DNA of 64,000 nucleotides, from contig NZ_VUYU01000018.1 of assembly GCF_011682065.1 (NCBI RefSeq), forward strand, positions 62,001 to 126,000, written 5' to 3'. Made by a program: the position numbers and the translations under genes. Position 1 is the first letter of the stretch. Each line of letters begins with the position of its first letter. This stretch comes from Massilia rubra (GTDB taxonomy: Bacteria; Pseudomonadota; Gammaproteobacteria; Burkholderiales; Burkholderiaceae_D). The notes under the pieces are model-generated. The model made no database searches. It worked only from the letters and a program-made list of their open reading frames with translations, and was not told the DNA's origin. Of this stretch, positions 36,255 to 45,389 are shown piece after piece.

Positions 36255-37133
36255 ATGGCCGCCCACATCCTGTCACGGCTGTTTTCCTTGCGCCCAAGCG
36301 CGGTCGATGCGCATCTGCTGGGTTTTCAGGCGCGGCCCGGACTCACCGGCCTGGCGCGCTTTGCGATGGAATTTCTCTACTTCGGCCTCAAGGAAGCGCG
36401 CGCCTGCCTGTTCGCGGGGCTGTTTTTTGCGGCCGTGTTCCTGGTGCCGCGTACGGGTTTGTGGGGCGTTGCGCGTTACGACGCGCTGCTGGTTGTCGCC
36501 CTCGCGATCCAGGCAGCGATGATCTGGTCGCGGCTGGAGACGGTCGATGAACTCAAGGCGATCACCCTGTTTCACGTGGTCGGCTTCGCGCTGGAAGTGT
36601 TCAAGACATCCGGGGCGATACAGTCATGGTCGTATCCGGATTTTGCTTACACCAAGCTGTTCGGCGTGCCGCTGTTCTCGGGATTCATGTACGCGGCCGT
36701 CGGCAGCTACATCATCCAGGCGTGGCGCTTGTTCGACCTGCGCGTCGAGCACCATCCGCCGTTCTGGATGGGGGTGGTGATCGCGCTTCTCATCTATATC
36801 AATTTTTTCACGCACCACTACATCGGCGACTATCGCTGGTATGTGGCGGCGTGCGCGCTCGGGCTGTATGCGCGGTCTTCGGTGATCTTCCGGCCGCTCG
36901 ATGTCGAGCGCCGCATGCCCTTGCTGCTGTCCTTCGTGCTGATTGGTTTTTTCATCTGGCTGGCCGAAAATATCAGCACCTTCTTCGGCATCTGGAAGTA
37001 CCCCAACCAGCTCGGTGCATGGTCGATGGTGCATGTCGGGAAGTGGAGTTCGTGGTCCCTGCTGGTCGTGATGACGTTTACGATTATCGTCAACCTCAAG
37101 CACATCAAGGCGCGGATTCACGTGCCGGCATAA
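36255..37133 (+). CDS. DUF817 family integral membrane protein
   Basis: ATG 36255 starts a 292-residue polytopic membrane protein with about eight hydrophobic helices and the DUF817 signatures F.Y.KEA near residue 43 and KTSGAIQSWSYPDFAYTKLF in the middle. The family has no known function. The 79-base gap after the MoxR cluster and the unrelated family suggest its own transcription unit, although read-through is possible. Confidence 0.85.
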   Translation: MAAHILSRLFSLRPSAVDAHLLGFQARPGLTGLARFAMEFLYFGLKEARACLFAGLFFAAVFLVPRTGLWGVARYDALLVVALAIQAAMIWSRLETVDELKAITLFHVVGFALEVFKTSGAIQSWSYPDFAYTKLFGVPLFSGFMYAAVGSYIIQAWRLFDLRVEHHPPFWMGVVIALLIYINFFTHHYIGDYRWYVAACALGLYARSSVIFRPLDVERRMPLLLSFVLIGFFIWLAENISTFFGIWKYPNQLGAWSMVHVGKWSSWSLLVVMTFTIIVNLKHIKARIHVPA

Positions 37134-37149
37134 GTCCCGATATTCTCAA

Positions 37150-37431
37150 TCAGCGCTGAGGAGGCCATCGGCGCGACGTGTTCACGAGTGCTAACACCCA
37201 GATTGCATCATCATTGATCTCGTATACGAGGCGATAGCTTTCGTGAACAATGAGTTCGAGCGTGCCTCGAATTTTTCCCGGATGCCCGAGAAATGGAAAA
37301 TCCGCCAATTTTGCCGCCGCTTGCGAAAAGAGTTCGTCCATGTCCACCGCTGCTGTTACTTTGTCTTTGGCGATATATTCCAATACATCCCATCGATCTT
37401 GTTCAGCTTGCGGCGTCCAGTAAACGTTCAC
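37150..37431 (-). CDS. parE: ParE/RelE superfamily toxin
   Basis: A 93-residue protein with the ParE/RelE fold pattern: W.PQAEQDRWDVLEYIAKD at the N-terminus, a central FPFLGHPGKIRGTLELIVHESYRLVYEI, and a short C-terminal strand. ParE toxins poison DNA gyrase; RelE toxins cleave mRNA. The ...LGHPG...R.L...SYRLVYEI arrangement is closer to ParE. Its start overlaps the stop of the upstream antitoxin (ATGA), the standard toxin-antitoxin order. Confidence 0.88.
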   Translation of the reverse strand: MNVYWTPQAEQDRWDVLEYIAKDKVTAAVDMDELFSQAAAKLADFPFLGHPGKIRGTLELIVHESYRLVYEINDDAIWVLALVNTSRRWPPQR

Positions 37432-37712
37432 TTCTTGCCTGCGTTGGCTAATTCAGCGCGGCGCGCGGCGAATCGCGCTTCGACGTCGTCGCTGGAGCTT
37501 CCTTTTCCGGCTTTCATGGATTGGCGCGCGGCTTCCACTTTCAGTCGTAGAAATTCGTCGTATTCCCGTGCTTCTTGTTGTTTTACGACAAATTCGCGCA
37601 TCATTTCGCGAACGATCTGAGAGGCGGACCGATGCACTGCCGCTGCTTCAGCCATGAAGTCTTCTCTCAACTCGGACTCAAGTTTCATTGTAAAAACAGC
37701 TTCCTTTTGCAT
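37428..37712 (-). CDS. parD: ribbon-helix-helix (CopG/ParD-like) antitoxin
   Basis: A 94-residue protein with an N-terminal beta strand and two helices of the ribbon-helix-helix type (VFTMKLESELREDFMAEAAA, then SASQIVREMMREFV), followed by a charged C-terminal tail that would wrap the toxin. It overlaps the toxin gene by four bases. Twin palindromes immediately upstream (37738-37764) are its likely autoregulatory operators. Confidence 0.87.
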   Translation of the reverse strand: MQKEAVFTMKLESELREDFMAEAAAVHRSASQIVREMMREFVVKQQEAREYDEFLRLKVEAARQSMKAGKGSSSDDVEARFAARRAELANAGKK

Positions 37713-37737
37713 CTTTCACCTCACGAGAATGATCGTA

Positions 37738-37764
37738 TATACAAAGTGTATACTTCGTAAGTAT
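37738..37764 (-). promoter_or_regulatory. twin palindromic operators of the toxin-antitoxin operon
   Basis: TATACA-AAG-TGTATA (37738-37752) and ATACTT-CGT-AAGTAT (37750-37764) are both perfect 6-bp dyads with a 3-base centre, and the centres are 12 bases apart. They lie 26-52 bases upstream of the antitoxin start, where an RHH antitoxin would repress its own promoter. Confidence 0.75.
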
Positions 37765-37806
37765 GAACCGCAAGTTTGCGATTCGGTGAAAGCGACGTTC
37801 CTGAAT

Positions 37807-37839
37807 GAAAAAAGGCCACGCCGTCGCCGGCGTGGCCTT
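37807..37839 (-). terminator. rho-independent terminator of the TonB receptor gene
   Basis: On the minus strand, AAGGCCACGCC pairs with GGCGTGGCCTT around a six-base loop (arms 37829-37839 and 37812-37822), and the stem runs directly into a T6 tract. It lies 20 bases after the receptor stop codon. Confidence 0.92.
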
Positions 37840-37859
37840 GTCATGCAAGGTGGACCAGC

Positions 37860-40337
37860 TTAGAAAGCCCAGTCAACCTTGGCGTACATCTGGCGACCGT
37901 TGATGCCGATCGGGCAGGTTTCCCAGCAACGGGTGAAACCCAGTTGCGGGAACGGCGCGGCGCGCGTCTTGTCCCACTCGGTCGGGTAGGTGTTGAACAG
38001 GTTGTTCACGCCGAACGAGGCGCTGAGCTTCTTGGTGAACGAGTAGCGCAGCGACATGTCGACCAGCCATTTGGCTTCCCAGGTCTGGATGAACGGGGCG
38101 GTAAAGCCCTGGCCCTGCACTGGGCCGTAGTAGTTGGCGCGGGTGTTCACATTCCATGCGCCGGTCGTGTAGTCGGCCGCGATCACGTGCTTCTTGCGCG
38201 GCTGGCCGCGTTCGATCAGGGTCACCTGGGCGTCGTCGAACAGCTGGGCGCCAGTCAGCACCGGCGACTGCGATTTGCGGTTCTTGACTTCGGTCTTGTT
38301 GAAGCCCATCTGGCCCGACAGCACCAGGGTCGAGCCGCTCCACTTGGTGGTGTGCTCGGCCACGATGTCCAGGCCATCCGTGGTGGTGTCGATCGCGTTG
38401 GTGAAGAACTGGGCCTGGCCGACCTTGAGCGGATCGAGGATGGCCTTGATCGGGCACTTGGAGGCCGGCACGCAGTTGCCCGATTCCGGCGCGATGTTAC
38501 TCGAGAAAACGATGCGGTCGTCGATGTCGATGCGGTACAAGTCGGCGGTGACCGAGAAGTTCGGCATCGGGCGCAGGATCATGCCGATGCTGGCGCTTTT
38601 CGAGGTTTCTTCCTTGAGCGGAGAGATGCCGAAGGCGCGCGTGACGGTGCTGCCTTCGCGCGCGGTCAGCGTTTCGGTCAGCACGCCGGCCGAATTGAGG
38701 TTGGTCGACACGGAGCTGTAGAACTTCTGCTGCACGCTCGGTGCGCGGAAACCGGTCGAGACGCTGCCGCGCATGCCGAACTGGCGCGTCGGATCGTAGC
38801 GCATGCTCAATTTGCCGGTGGTGGTGTTACCGAAGTCCGAGTATTTTTCGAAGCGCACCGCGGCGGCTACCAGCAGTTTCTCGGTGATGTTGTGTTCCGC
38901 ATCGAGGTACATGGCGATGTTGTGACGGCCCTGGTCCACTTCGGTGCCCGGCGTGTAGCCCGGGAAGCCTTGCGCGCCCGATGCCGCAATGCCGCCGACC
39001 TGGTCGAAGATCTTGATGGCCGGGTTGTTCGTGCGGCCGTACTGGTACGAGACCGGGTCGCCCGCTTCGATCGCGTAGTTATCGCTGCGGTACTCGAAAC
39101 CGGTCGCCAGCTGCACCGTACGGTCGCCGAACTTGAGCGGGCCGCGGATATCGGCGTTGAAGGTGGTCTGGTTGAATTTGAGCGTGCCGGTGTCGGCTTC
39201 GAAGGGCGACTCGGCGTAGATGCCGCCACCCGGTTTCGGTTCGTACCAGTAGCTGACGTTGATCGAGTTACGTTCGTGGAAACCAAGCTGGCTGCGGCCG
39301 TGGTTCACGCTCACGTCGAACTTCCAGTCGTTGGCCAGGTCGCGTTTGTAGCCGACGGCGAACGAGGCATCCTTCACGGTGGTCATGATGTTCGGCAGGA
39401 AGCCGTTCGGGTACACGGCCGGCACGGTGCGGCCGTCGCCCGCCGAGCGGAAAAAGCCCGCCGAGTCGCCGGTACGCTTGGAGACGCCGCCGAAGGCGTA
39501 GAACTCGCTGCTGTCGTCGATCGGCAAGCCCGCATTCCACCACAGGTAGGCGTCTTTGGCCAGGCTGTCGCCGATGCGCTGGGTCACGCGCGGTGGATTG
39601 ACGCGCTCGGAGTCGACGCCGGCGCGGTTGGTTTCGTTGCGGCGGCGGCCTTCGACCGACAGGTTCAGGTAGCCGCTTTCGCCCAGCTTGAAGCCGGTGT
39701 TGGCGCTGCCGGAGATCAGGTCGCCGTCGCCTTCGGAGGTGGTGCCGACGCTGCTGCTCACTTGCGTTTCGTTGGTCTGCTTCTTGAGGACGATGTTGAT
39801 CACGCCGGCGATCGCGTCCGAACCGTATTGGGCGGCCGCGCCATCGCGCAGCACTTCAATGTGGTGGATGGCCGACAGCGGAATGGCGTTGATGTCGGTG
39901 CCGGCCGAGCCGCGTCCGATGGTTTGCTGTACGTTGACCAGCGCCTGCTGGTGGCGCCGCTTGCCGTTTACGAGCACCAGCAACTGGTCGGGACCGAGGC
40001 CGCGCAGGGTGGCGGGGCGGATGATGTCGGTGCCGTCGCTGATAAAGGTCGAGGTGAAGTTGAACGAGGGGTCCAGCGTTTGCAGCAGCTTGCCCAGTTC
40101 CAGGGGGCCGGCGGTCTGCATGTCCTTGATGTTGATCAGGCCAACCGGCGCGGCGGTATCGAGCGAGGTCTTGGCGGTCGAGCGCGAGCCGAGGATCACG
40201 ACGGAAGCGGGGCTGTCTTCGCCACTGCGGGCGGCGGGTGCCGCGCCCTGCTGCGCGTAGGTGCTGTTAAGCGCGAGCAGGAGCGCCGATGCGAGCAAGG
40301 TGCGTTTAAGGTGCGGGCTGCCTGGGGTATTCGTCAT
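37860..40337 (-). CDS. TonB-dependent outer-membrane receptor
   Basis: An 825-residue receptor with signal peptide (ending near STYAQQ), an N-terminal plug with the VVILGSRS TonB-box region, TLRGLGPDQLLVLVNGKRRH and EVLRDGAAAQYGSDAIAGVINIVLKK, followed by a beta barrel ending in VDWAF with a terminal Phe. It resembles the iron-complex receptor group common in Massilia and Xanthomonas, many of which take up carbohydrates or siderophores. There is no Fur box upstream and no transport gene next to it, so the ligand is unknown. A strong terminator follows. Confidence 0.9.
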   Translation of the reverse strand: MTNTPGSPHLKRTLLASALLLALNSTYAQQGAAPAARSGEDSPASVVILGSRSTAKTSLDTAAPVGLINIKDMQTAGPLELGKLLQTLDPSFNFTSTFISDGTDIIRPATLRGLGPDQLLVLVNGKRRHQQALVNVQQTIGRGSAGTDINAIPLSAIHHIEVLRDGAAAQYGSDAIAGVINIVLKKQTNETQVSSSVGTTSEGDGDLISGSANTGFKLGESGYLNLSVEGRRRNETNRAGVDSERVNPPRVTQRIGDSLAKDAYLWWNAGLPIDDSSEFYAFGGVSKRTGDSAGFFRSAGDGRTVPAVYPNGFLPNIMTTVKDASFAVGYKRDLANDWKFDVSVNHGRSQLGFHERNSINVSYWYEPKPGGGIYAESPFEADTGTLKFNQTTFNADIRGPLKFGDRTVQLATGFEYRSDNYAIEAGDPVSYQYGRTNNPAIKIFDQVGGIAASGAQGFPGYTPGTEVDQGRHNIAMYLDAEHNITEKLLVAAAVRFEKYSDFGNTTTGKLSMRYDPTRQFGMRGSVSTGFRAPSVQQKFYSSVSTNLNSAGVLTETLTAREGSTVTRAFGISPLKEETSKSASIGMILRPMPNFSVTADLYRIDIDDRIVFSSNIAPESGNCVPASKCPIKAILDPLKVGQAQFFTNAIDTTTDGLDIVAEHTTKWSGSTLVLSGQMGFNKTEVKNRKSQSPVLTGAQLFDDAQVTLIERGQPRKKHVIAADYTTGAWNVNTRANYYGPVQGQGFTAPFIQTWEAKWLVDMSLRYSFTKKLSASFGVNNLFNTYPTEWDKTRAAPFPQLGFTRCWETCPIGINGRQMYAKVDWAF

Positions 40338-40615
40338 GTAGATGTCTCGTTTTCGTTTTCATTTTTAGGGAATTCACTGGACACACCCTCGTGGGGCCAG
40401 CCAATGTGAAAACGATACTACCCGACGAGTTTTGTGACGCGCAACGAGTCATGCGAGAGTGTTGTAAATGCGTGCAATGGCAGCAATCCGTAGCAAAATT
40501 TAGTGCTTGTACCCACAAAACGCTGTAATCTCGACTACGTACCCCGCGCGCGCGCATCACTTATGCGCCCACGCTATATGCTTAGAACCTGGCCCGGTAG
40601 AACGGCGTCAGGTGC

Positions 40616-41389
40616 TTATCCCTGCTGGTCCTGCATCCAGCCTTTCAAACCCGCCACCCAGTTCTTGGCCGGCAGGTTCATGCTCTTTTTAATGGCCCCG
40701 GCGCGTTCGTACAACACGCTAAAGTCGATCGACGGCGCGCGCTTGAACGCAACCACGATGATGTTCGCGTCATGCACTTCGGGTAGCCACACCACCGCAT
40801 CGAACACCAGCTCCATGTTTTGCAGGTTCTTGTCGTAGTTGGCAAAGTCGCCGAAGACATTGGTGGTCATGATGCCGTCCTCGGACAGGCAATCCATGCA
40901 GGCCTGGTAGAACTCGGGCGAATCGAGCACCGGGCCGCGCGCGTCTTCGTCGTACAGGTCCACCTGCAGCACGTCGACCTTGCCGTGGTTGGCCGGGTCC
41001 AGTACGAAATCCATCGCATCCATCTGGCGCACATCCAGCCGCGCGTCGTTCGGCGGCAGGCCGAAATGGGCGTGGCAGACGTCGATCACGTTGGGATTGA
41101 GCTCGGCCACCGTCACCCGCGCTTGCGGAAAACGCTGGTAACTGAATTTGGTCAGCGCCGCGCTGCCCAATCCCAGCTGGACGATGTGCTTCGGATGGTC
41201 GAGGAAGAGCATCCACATCATCATCATCTGCACGTATTCGAGCTCGATGTTGTCCGGCTTGGCCAGGCGCATGGCGCCCTGCACCCACGAGGTGCCCAGG
41301 TGCATGAAGCGCACGCCTTTGAATTCGGTGATGGTGGCCGGCGGATGGCCGGGTGCGTCGAAGCGGGTGGAAGCAGGGGTGGCGGACAT
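40616..41389 (-). CDS. spermidine-synthase-like methyltransferase-fold protein
   Basis: The 257-residue protein has the spermidine synthase/methyltransferase Rossmann core: IVQLGLGSAALTKF (motif I), VTVAELNPNVIDVCHAHF, DARLDVRQMDAMDFV and VDVLQVDLYDEDARGP. It lacks the N-terminal beta domain of classical SpeE, so whether it makes polyamines is doubtful. It is transcribed in the same direction as the exporter operon, with a 46-base gap after the kinase gene, and could be its last gene. Confidence 0.75.
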   Translation of the reverse strand: MSATPASTRFDAPGHPPATITEFKGVRFMHLGTSWVQGAMRLAKPDNIELEYVQMMMMWMLFLDHPKHIVQLGLGSAALTKFSYQRFPQARVTVAELNPNVIDVCHAHFGLPPNDARLDVRQMDAMDFVLDPANHGKVDVLQVDLYDEDARGPVLDSPEFYQACMDCLSEDGIMTTNVFGDFANYDKNLQNMELVFDAVVWLPEVHDANIIVVAFKRAPSIDFSVLYERAGAIKKSMNLPAKNWVAGLKGWMQDQQG

Positions 41390-41435
41390 CGCGGGCGGGG
41401 AAGAAAAGGGAACCCGATCTTACCATTCCGAGGGC

Positions 41436-42779
41436 CTAGGCCGGCAGGATCAGGGTCACCACCAGGCCGCCGCCGTCGCGGTTGCCGAGTGTGATGCGCC
41501 CGCCGTGCGCTTCGGCGATTTCGCGCGCCAGCGCCAGTCCCAGGCCGGTGCCACTGCGCTTGGTGGAGTAGAACGGCACCAGCGCATTGGTCAGCACCGC
41601 GTCGTTCATGCCCTGGCCGCGGTCCATCACCTCGATGCGCAGCGTGCCATGCGCCTGGCGCACCTGCAGCGTCACATCGGCCGCTGGCGAACCCGATTCG
41701 TGGGCGTTCTTGAGCAGGTTGAGCAAGGCTTGCTCCATCTGGGCCGGGTCGATGCGGGCCGCTTCGACCGGCAGCGCGCCGCTCACCGTCAGCGCTACCT
41801 GCGAGGCCAGCCGGCTGACAAAAGCCGGCCATGGGCATGCTTCGATGCGCGGCGAGGGCAGCTTGGCGAAGCGCGCGTAGCCGAGGATGAAGCTCTCCAG
41901 GTGGCGCGTACGTTCTTCGATGGTTTCCAGGATCTGCGGCAGGCGCTCGGTCTGGCCGCGCCGCACCAGTTCCGCGCCCGAGTGGGCCAGCGAAGCGAGG
42001 GGAGCGAGCGAATTATTCAGTTCGTGGCTGATGACGCGAATGACCTTTTTCCAGGTCTGCACTTCCTGGCGCCGCAGTTCGTGGGTCAGCTGGCGCAGCA
42101 GCAGCAGTTCGTGCTTGCGGCCATTGAGGCTGAAGCTGCGGCGCGCCAGGTGGTACACCTCTTCTTCTTCGCCGTCACCGGCTGTGAACAAGCCGTCCCC
42201 GCCACGCGCCAGCGCGTCCACCAGCGCCGGCAAGGCCTGGCTGAGAATCGCGGACAGGCGCAGTCCTTCGAGTTTGCGGCCGTCGCCCAGCATCTGGCGC
42301 GCCGACAGGTTGGCGTAGACGATCGCCCCCGCGCCGTCGCCGGGCGCGTCGGCCACCAGCAGCATGGCCACCGGCGTGTTCTGGACCATGGTGTCGAGCA
42401 GCAGTTCGCGCTGCACCAGCGCCAGGCGCTGTTCGCGCAGCACGTTGCCGAGCGCGTTGTGGGCCGCCACCAGGTCGGCCAGTTCGTCGTTGCGCGGCCA
42501 GTGCAGGCTGAAGGAAAAGTCGCCATCCTTGTAGCTGGCGACGGTGCCTTCGAGCGCGCGAAACATCGACAGGATCGGCCGCAGCTGGGCGCGCACGGCG
42601 ATCAGCGCAAGCGGCGCCACGCACACCAGCGACAGGGCCAGCACCACCAGCACACGCCCCGGCAGCAGGTGGTCGAGCCCGAGCGCGATCAGGATGCCCA
42701 GCGCAAGCAGGGCGCCCACCAGGGCCGAGCAGCGCGTGATGAGCGAAAAACGCAGGGGCAAGCGCAGCGACTGGCGCAT
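41436..42779 (-). CDS. NtrY-like sensor histidine kinase
   Basis: A 447-residue kinase with two N-terminal membrane helices (about 18-35 and 42-62) separated by only about six residues, so it has no periplasmic sensor domain. A HAMP-like stretch and a PAS-like domain (about 125-215) follow, then the phospho-acceptor H252 in VISHELNNSLAP and an ATPase domain with LLNLLKNAHES, DRGQGM and GTGLGLALAREI. It starts three bases after the response regulator, forming a two-component pair with it. Confidence 0.9.
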   Translation of the reverse strand: MRQSLRLPLRFSLITRCSALVGALLALGILIALGLDHLLPGRVLVVLALSLVCVAPLALIAVRAQLRPILSMFRALEGTVASYKDGDFSFSLHWPRNDELADLVAAHNALGNVLREQRLALVQRELLLDTMVQNTPVAMLLVADAPGDGAGAIVYANLSARQMLGDGRKLEGLRLSAILSQALPALVDALARGGDGLFTAGDGEEEEVYHLARRSFSLNGRKHELLLLRQLTHELRRQEVQTWKKVIRVISHELNNSLAPLASLAHSGAELVRRGQTERLPQILETIEERTRHLESFILGYARFAKLPSPRIEACPWPAFVSRLASQVALTVSGALPVEAARIDPAQMEQALLNLLKNAHESGSPAADVTLQVRQAHGTLRIEVMDRGQGMNDAVLTNALVPFYSTKRSGTGLGLALAREIAEAHGGRITLGNRDGGGLVVTLILPA

Positions 42780-42782
42780 CGG

Positions 42783-44111
42783 CTAGCGCGCGATCCCGAG
42801 GCGTTCCATGCGGCGGTACAGCGCCTGGCGCGACAGGCCAAGATCGGCCGCCGCCTGGGCCACCACGCCGTTGGTGCGCGCCATGGCCTGCACGATGGCG
42901 TCGCGGTCCGGTTCCACCTCGACGCCGGGGGCCAGCGTCACCGGCAGCCCCAGGTCGGTCGCCTTGATGATGTCGCCGGCGGCCAGCAGGCTGGCGCGCG
43001 CCATCACGTTTTTGAGTTCGCGCACATTGCCGGGCCAGGCGTGCGCCAGCAGCGCGGCCTGGGCGCAGTGGTGCAGGCTCTTGCCGCGCGCCAGGAAACT
43101 GCTTGCCAACGGCAGAATGTCGGCCGGGCGCGCCGCCAGCGCCGGCAGGCGCAGTTCGATCACGTTCAGGCGGTAGAACAGGTCTTCGCGGAAGGTGCCG
43201 GCGCGGATCATCGCACCCAGGTTGGCGTTGGTGGCGCTGATCACGCGTACCTTGACCTGGCGTTCGCGGTTCGATCCAAGGCGCTCGAAGCGCCCGGTCT
43301 CGAGCACGCGCAGGAGTTTCATCTGGCCGGCCAGCGGCAGGTTGCCGATTTCATCCAAAAACAGGGTGCCGCCGTCGGCCGCTTCGAACTTGCCTTCGCG
43401 CGCGCGCGAGGCGCCGGTGTAGGCGCCCGCTTCGGCGCCGAACAGTTCGGCCTCGATCAGTTCGGCCGGCAGCGCGCCGCAATTGAGCACGACGAACGGG
43501 CCGCCGGCCACCAGCGAATTGGCCTGGATGATCTCGGCGATGCGTTCCTTGCCGGTGCCGTTGGGACCACTGATCAGCACCGGCACGTCGGCCCGCGCCA
43601 CCTGGCAGGCCAGGTGCAACACGCGTTCGGTGGCGGCGTCCTGCCACACCATGCCGCGCAGGTCGAAGCCCTGTTCCAGGTCGCGCCGCACGCGCCGCTC
43701 CTGCTGCACGCGCTGGCGCAGGGAGCGGTTGGCCTGTCCCAGTTCGATCAGGTTGGTCACCGTGGCGATCAGGCGGTTGTCGTTCCAGGGCTTGGACAAA
43801 TAGTCGGCCGCGCCCGACTTGACCAGGTCGACCGCCGCGTCCAGGTGGGTCCAGGCGGTCAAGAGGATCACCGGCAGGTCGGGATGGCGCTGGCGGATGG
43901 CGCGAAACAGCGCCCTGCCTTCCTCGCCTGAGGTGGTGTCGGCCGAAAAATTCATGTCCTGGATGACCAGGTCCACGCGGGTGGCGTCCAGGATGGCCAG
44001 GCCTTCTTCGGGCGAGGTGGCGCGCAGCGCACCGATGTCGTGCAGCGAAAACAGGACATCGAGTGCGATGGCGACGGCGGCGTTGTCGTCGATGATCAAT
44101 ACAGTAGGCAT
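42783..44111 (-). CDS. NtrC-family sigma-54 activator (response regulator)
   Basis: Starts at ATG 44111 (MPTVLIIDD); another ATG at 44123 is possible. The 442 residues are a receiver domain with phospho-acceptor D52, an AAA+ domain with Walker A GPNGTGKE (182-189), a GAYTGA loop (229-234) in place of the usual GAFTGA, Walker B LFLDE (D253, E254), and a C-terminal Fis-type helix-turn-helix (about 403-440). It lies in the same operon as the ABC exporter and its partner kinase. The exporter promoter is of the sigma-54 type with an upstream half-site block, so autoregulation is very likely. Confidence 0.93.
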   Translation of the reverse strand: MPTVLIIDDNAAVAIALDVLFSLHDIGALRATSPEEGLAILDATRVDLVIQDMNFSADTTSGEEGRALFRAIRQRHPDLPVILLTAWTHLDAAVDLVKSGAADYLSKPWNDNRLIATVTNLIELGQANRSLRQRVQQERRVRRDLEQGFDLRGMVWQDAATERVLHLACQVARADVPVLISGPNGTGKERIAEIIQANSLVAGGPFVVLNCGALPAELIEAELFGAEAGAYTGASRAREGKFEAADGGTLFLDEIGNLPLAGQMKLLRVLETGRFERLGSNRERQVKVRVISATNANLGAMIRAGTFREDLFYRLNVIELRLPALAARPADILPLASSFLARGKSLHHCAQAALLAHAWPGNVRELKNVMARASLLAAGDIIKATDLGLPVTLAPGVEVEPDRDAIVQAMARTNGVVAQAAADLGLSRQALYRRMERLGIAR

Positions 44112-44133
44112 GGCCGCTAGCATACCATCGCCG

Positions 44134-45372
44134 TCAGGCACTGCGGGTGGCCGTGGCCGGCGAAATCGAGGCGGCGCGCCAGGCCGGCCCGTACACGGCG
44201 GCGACGCCGAGCACCCAGAACACGCCCGCGCCCACCACCAGGTAGGCCAGCGGCAGCCTTTCCATCTCCAGTTTGCTGACCAGCAGCTGGTTGAGCGCGA
44301 TCGACCCGAGCACGCCGCACGCCACGCCAACGCTGGTGATCATGAAGTTCTCGGTGATGAAGTAGCGCAGGATATCGACCCGGCGCGCCCCCAGTGCGCG
44401 TCGTACCCCGATCTGCTTGCGGCGCTGCGTGACCCACAGGCTGGCCATGCCGACGATGCCGCTGGCGGTAATGAGCAGCAGCAGCACGCTGACCGCGATC
44501 AGCATCCACGACAGCGCCATGTCGGCCCGATAGCGTTCCTTGCGGTCGTCAGTCACGCGCTTCATGGTGACGATCGCGCGGCCCTGATTAGTGGCGCGCA
44601 TCGCGGCTTCGGCTTCTTTCATGACGCGCTCGAACTGCCCGGCGTCGGCCCGTACCGTGTACATGGTGCTGGAGAAGGTCTTACGCATCGGGACAATCAG
44701 CGCATAGCCGCCGCGCGCGGCCACTTCGGCGCTCTGGGTCTGCAGCGTCGCGATGACGCCGACCACGGTCGCGCTATTGGCTTCCTCGCCGATGCCGAAG
44801 TAAAGCGTCTTGCCGACCGCGTTGCCGCTCCCTGGCCACAGTTTGTCGGCCAGGGCCCTGGTAATGAGTACCGCTTTGGGGAACAGGTCGTCGGGCGCGG
44901 TCTTGCCATCGATGTCGATGACATCTTCCGGCTTCAGGTCGCGCCCTTGCGCCAGCTCCAGAGCCCAGGTCTTGACCAGCGAATCGCTTGAGTAGTACAT
45001 GGCGGCGGGCGGAATGTCGTCGCCTGCGCTGCGCGATGGCGCCACGCTGGACGACCAGCCCGATTGCGACATCGGCGCCTGGTTGACGAAAGCGGCCGAG
45101 AGCACCCCGCCGATGGCGCGCAGGGCCTGCGTCTCGAGCTGCTGGCGCGCCAGCTGCTCCTGGTGGCTGCCTTCGACCAGGTGGCGCACGCGCATGTGGA
45201 AGACGCTGCTCTCGTCGGCGATGCCGCTGGCACGCGCGGCCACCGCCTGGCGCACGCTGACGATGTGCAGCGCATTGGTGAGGATCGCCAGGCTGATCGC
45301 CACTTGCAGCGCCACCAGGATGGCGCCGGTCTTGCTGCGCAGGAGCGCGGAAAGGATGGGACGGATTTCCAT
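44134..45372 (-). CDS. FtsX/MacB-type ABC transporter permease (second)
   Basis: ATG 45372 gives 412 residues: one helix near 18-38, a large periplasmic MacB_PCD-like domain, and three C-terminal helices (near 290-310, 340-360 and 375-395) with RRKQIGVRRALGARR between them, the FtsX signature. A longer open frame running to 46134 is an artefact in another frame of its neighbour. It starts 17 bases after the first permease. With that protein it probably makes a heterodimeric MacB-like channel. Confidence 0.88.
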   Translation of the reverse strand: MEIRPILSALLRSKTGAILVALQVAISLAILTNALHIVSVRQAVAARASGIADESSVFHMRVRHLVEGSHQEQLARQQLETQALRAIGGVLSAAFVNQAPMSQSGWSSSVAPSRSAGDDIPPAAMYYSSDSLVKTWALELAQGRDLKPEDVIDIDGKTAPDDLFPKAVLITRALADKLWPGSGNAVGKTLYFGIGEEANSATVVGVIATLQTQSAEVAARGGYALIVPMRKTFSSTMYTVRADAGQFERVMKEAEAAMRATNQGRAIVTMKRVTDDRKERYRADMALSWMLIAVSVLLLLITASGIVGMASLWVTQRRKQIGVRRALGARRVDILRYFITENFMITSVGVACGVLGSIALNQLLVSKLEMERLPLAYLVVGAGVFWVLGVAAVYGPAWRAASISPATATRSA

Positions 45373-45389
45373 GTGTAGTCTTTCGAATG

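Noticed and set aside
41148-43931. A 927-codon plus-strand frame opposite the two-component genes
   Set aside because: It covers parts of three real minus-strand genes and has low-complexity Gln/His/Arg composition.
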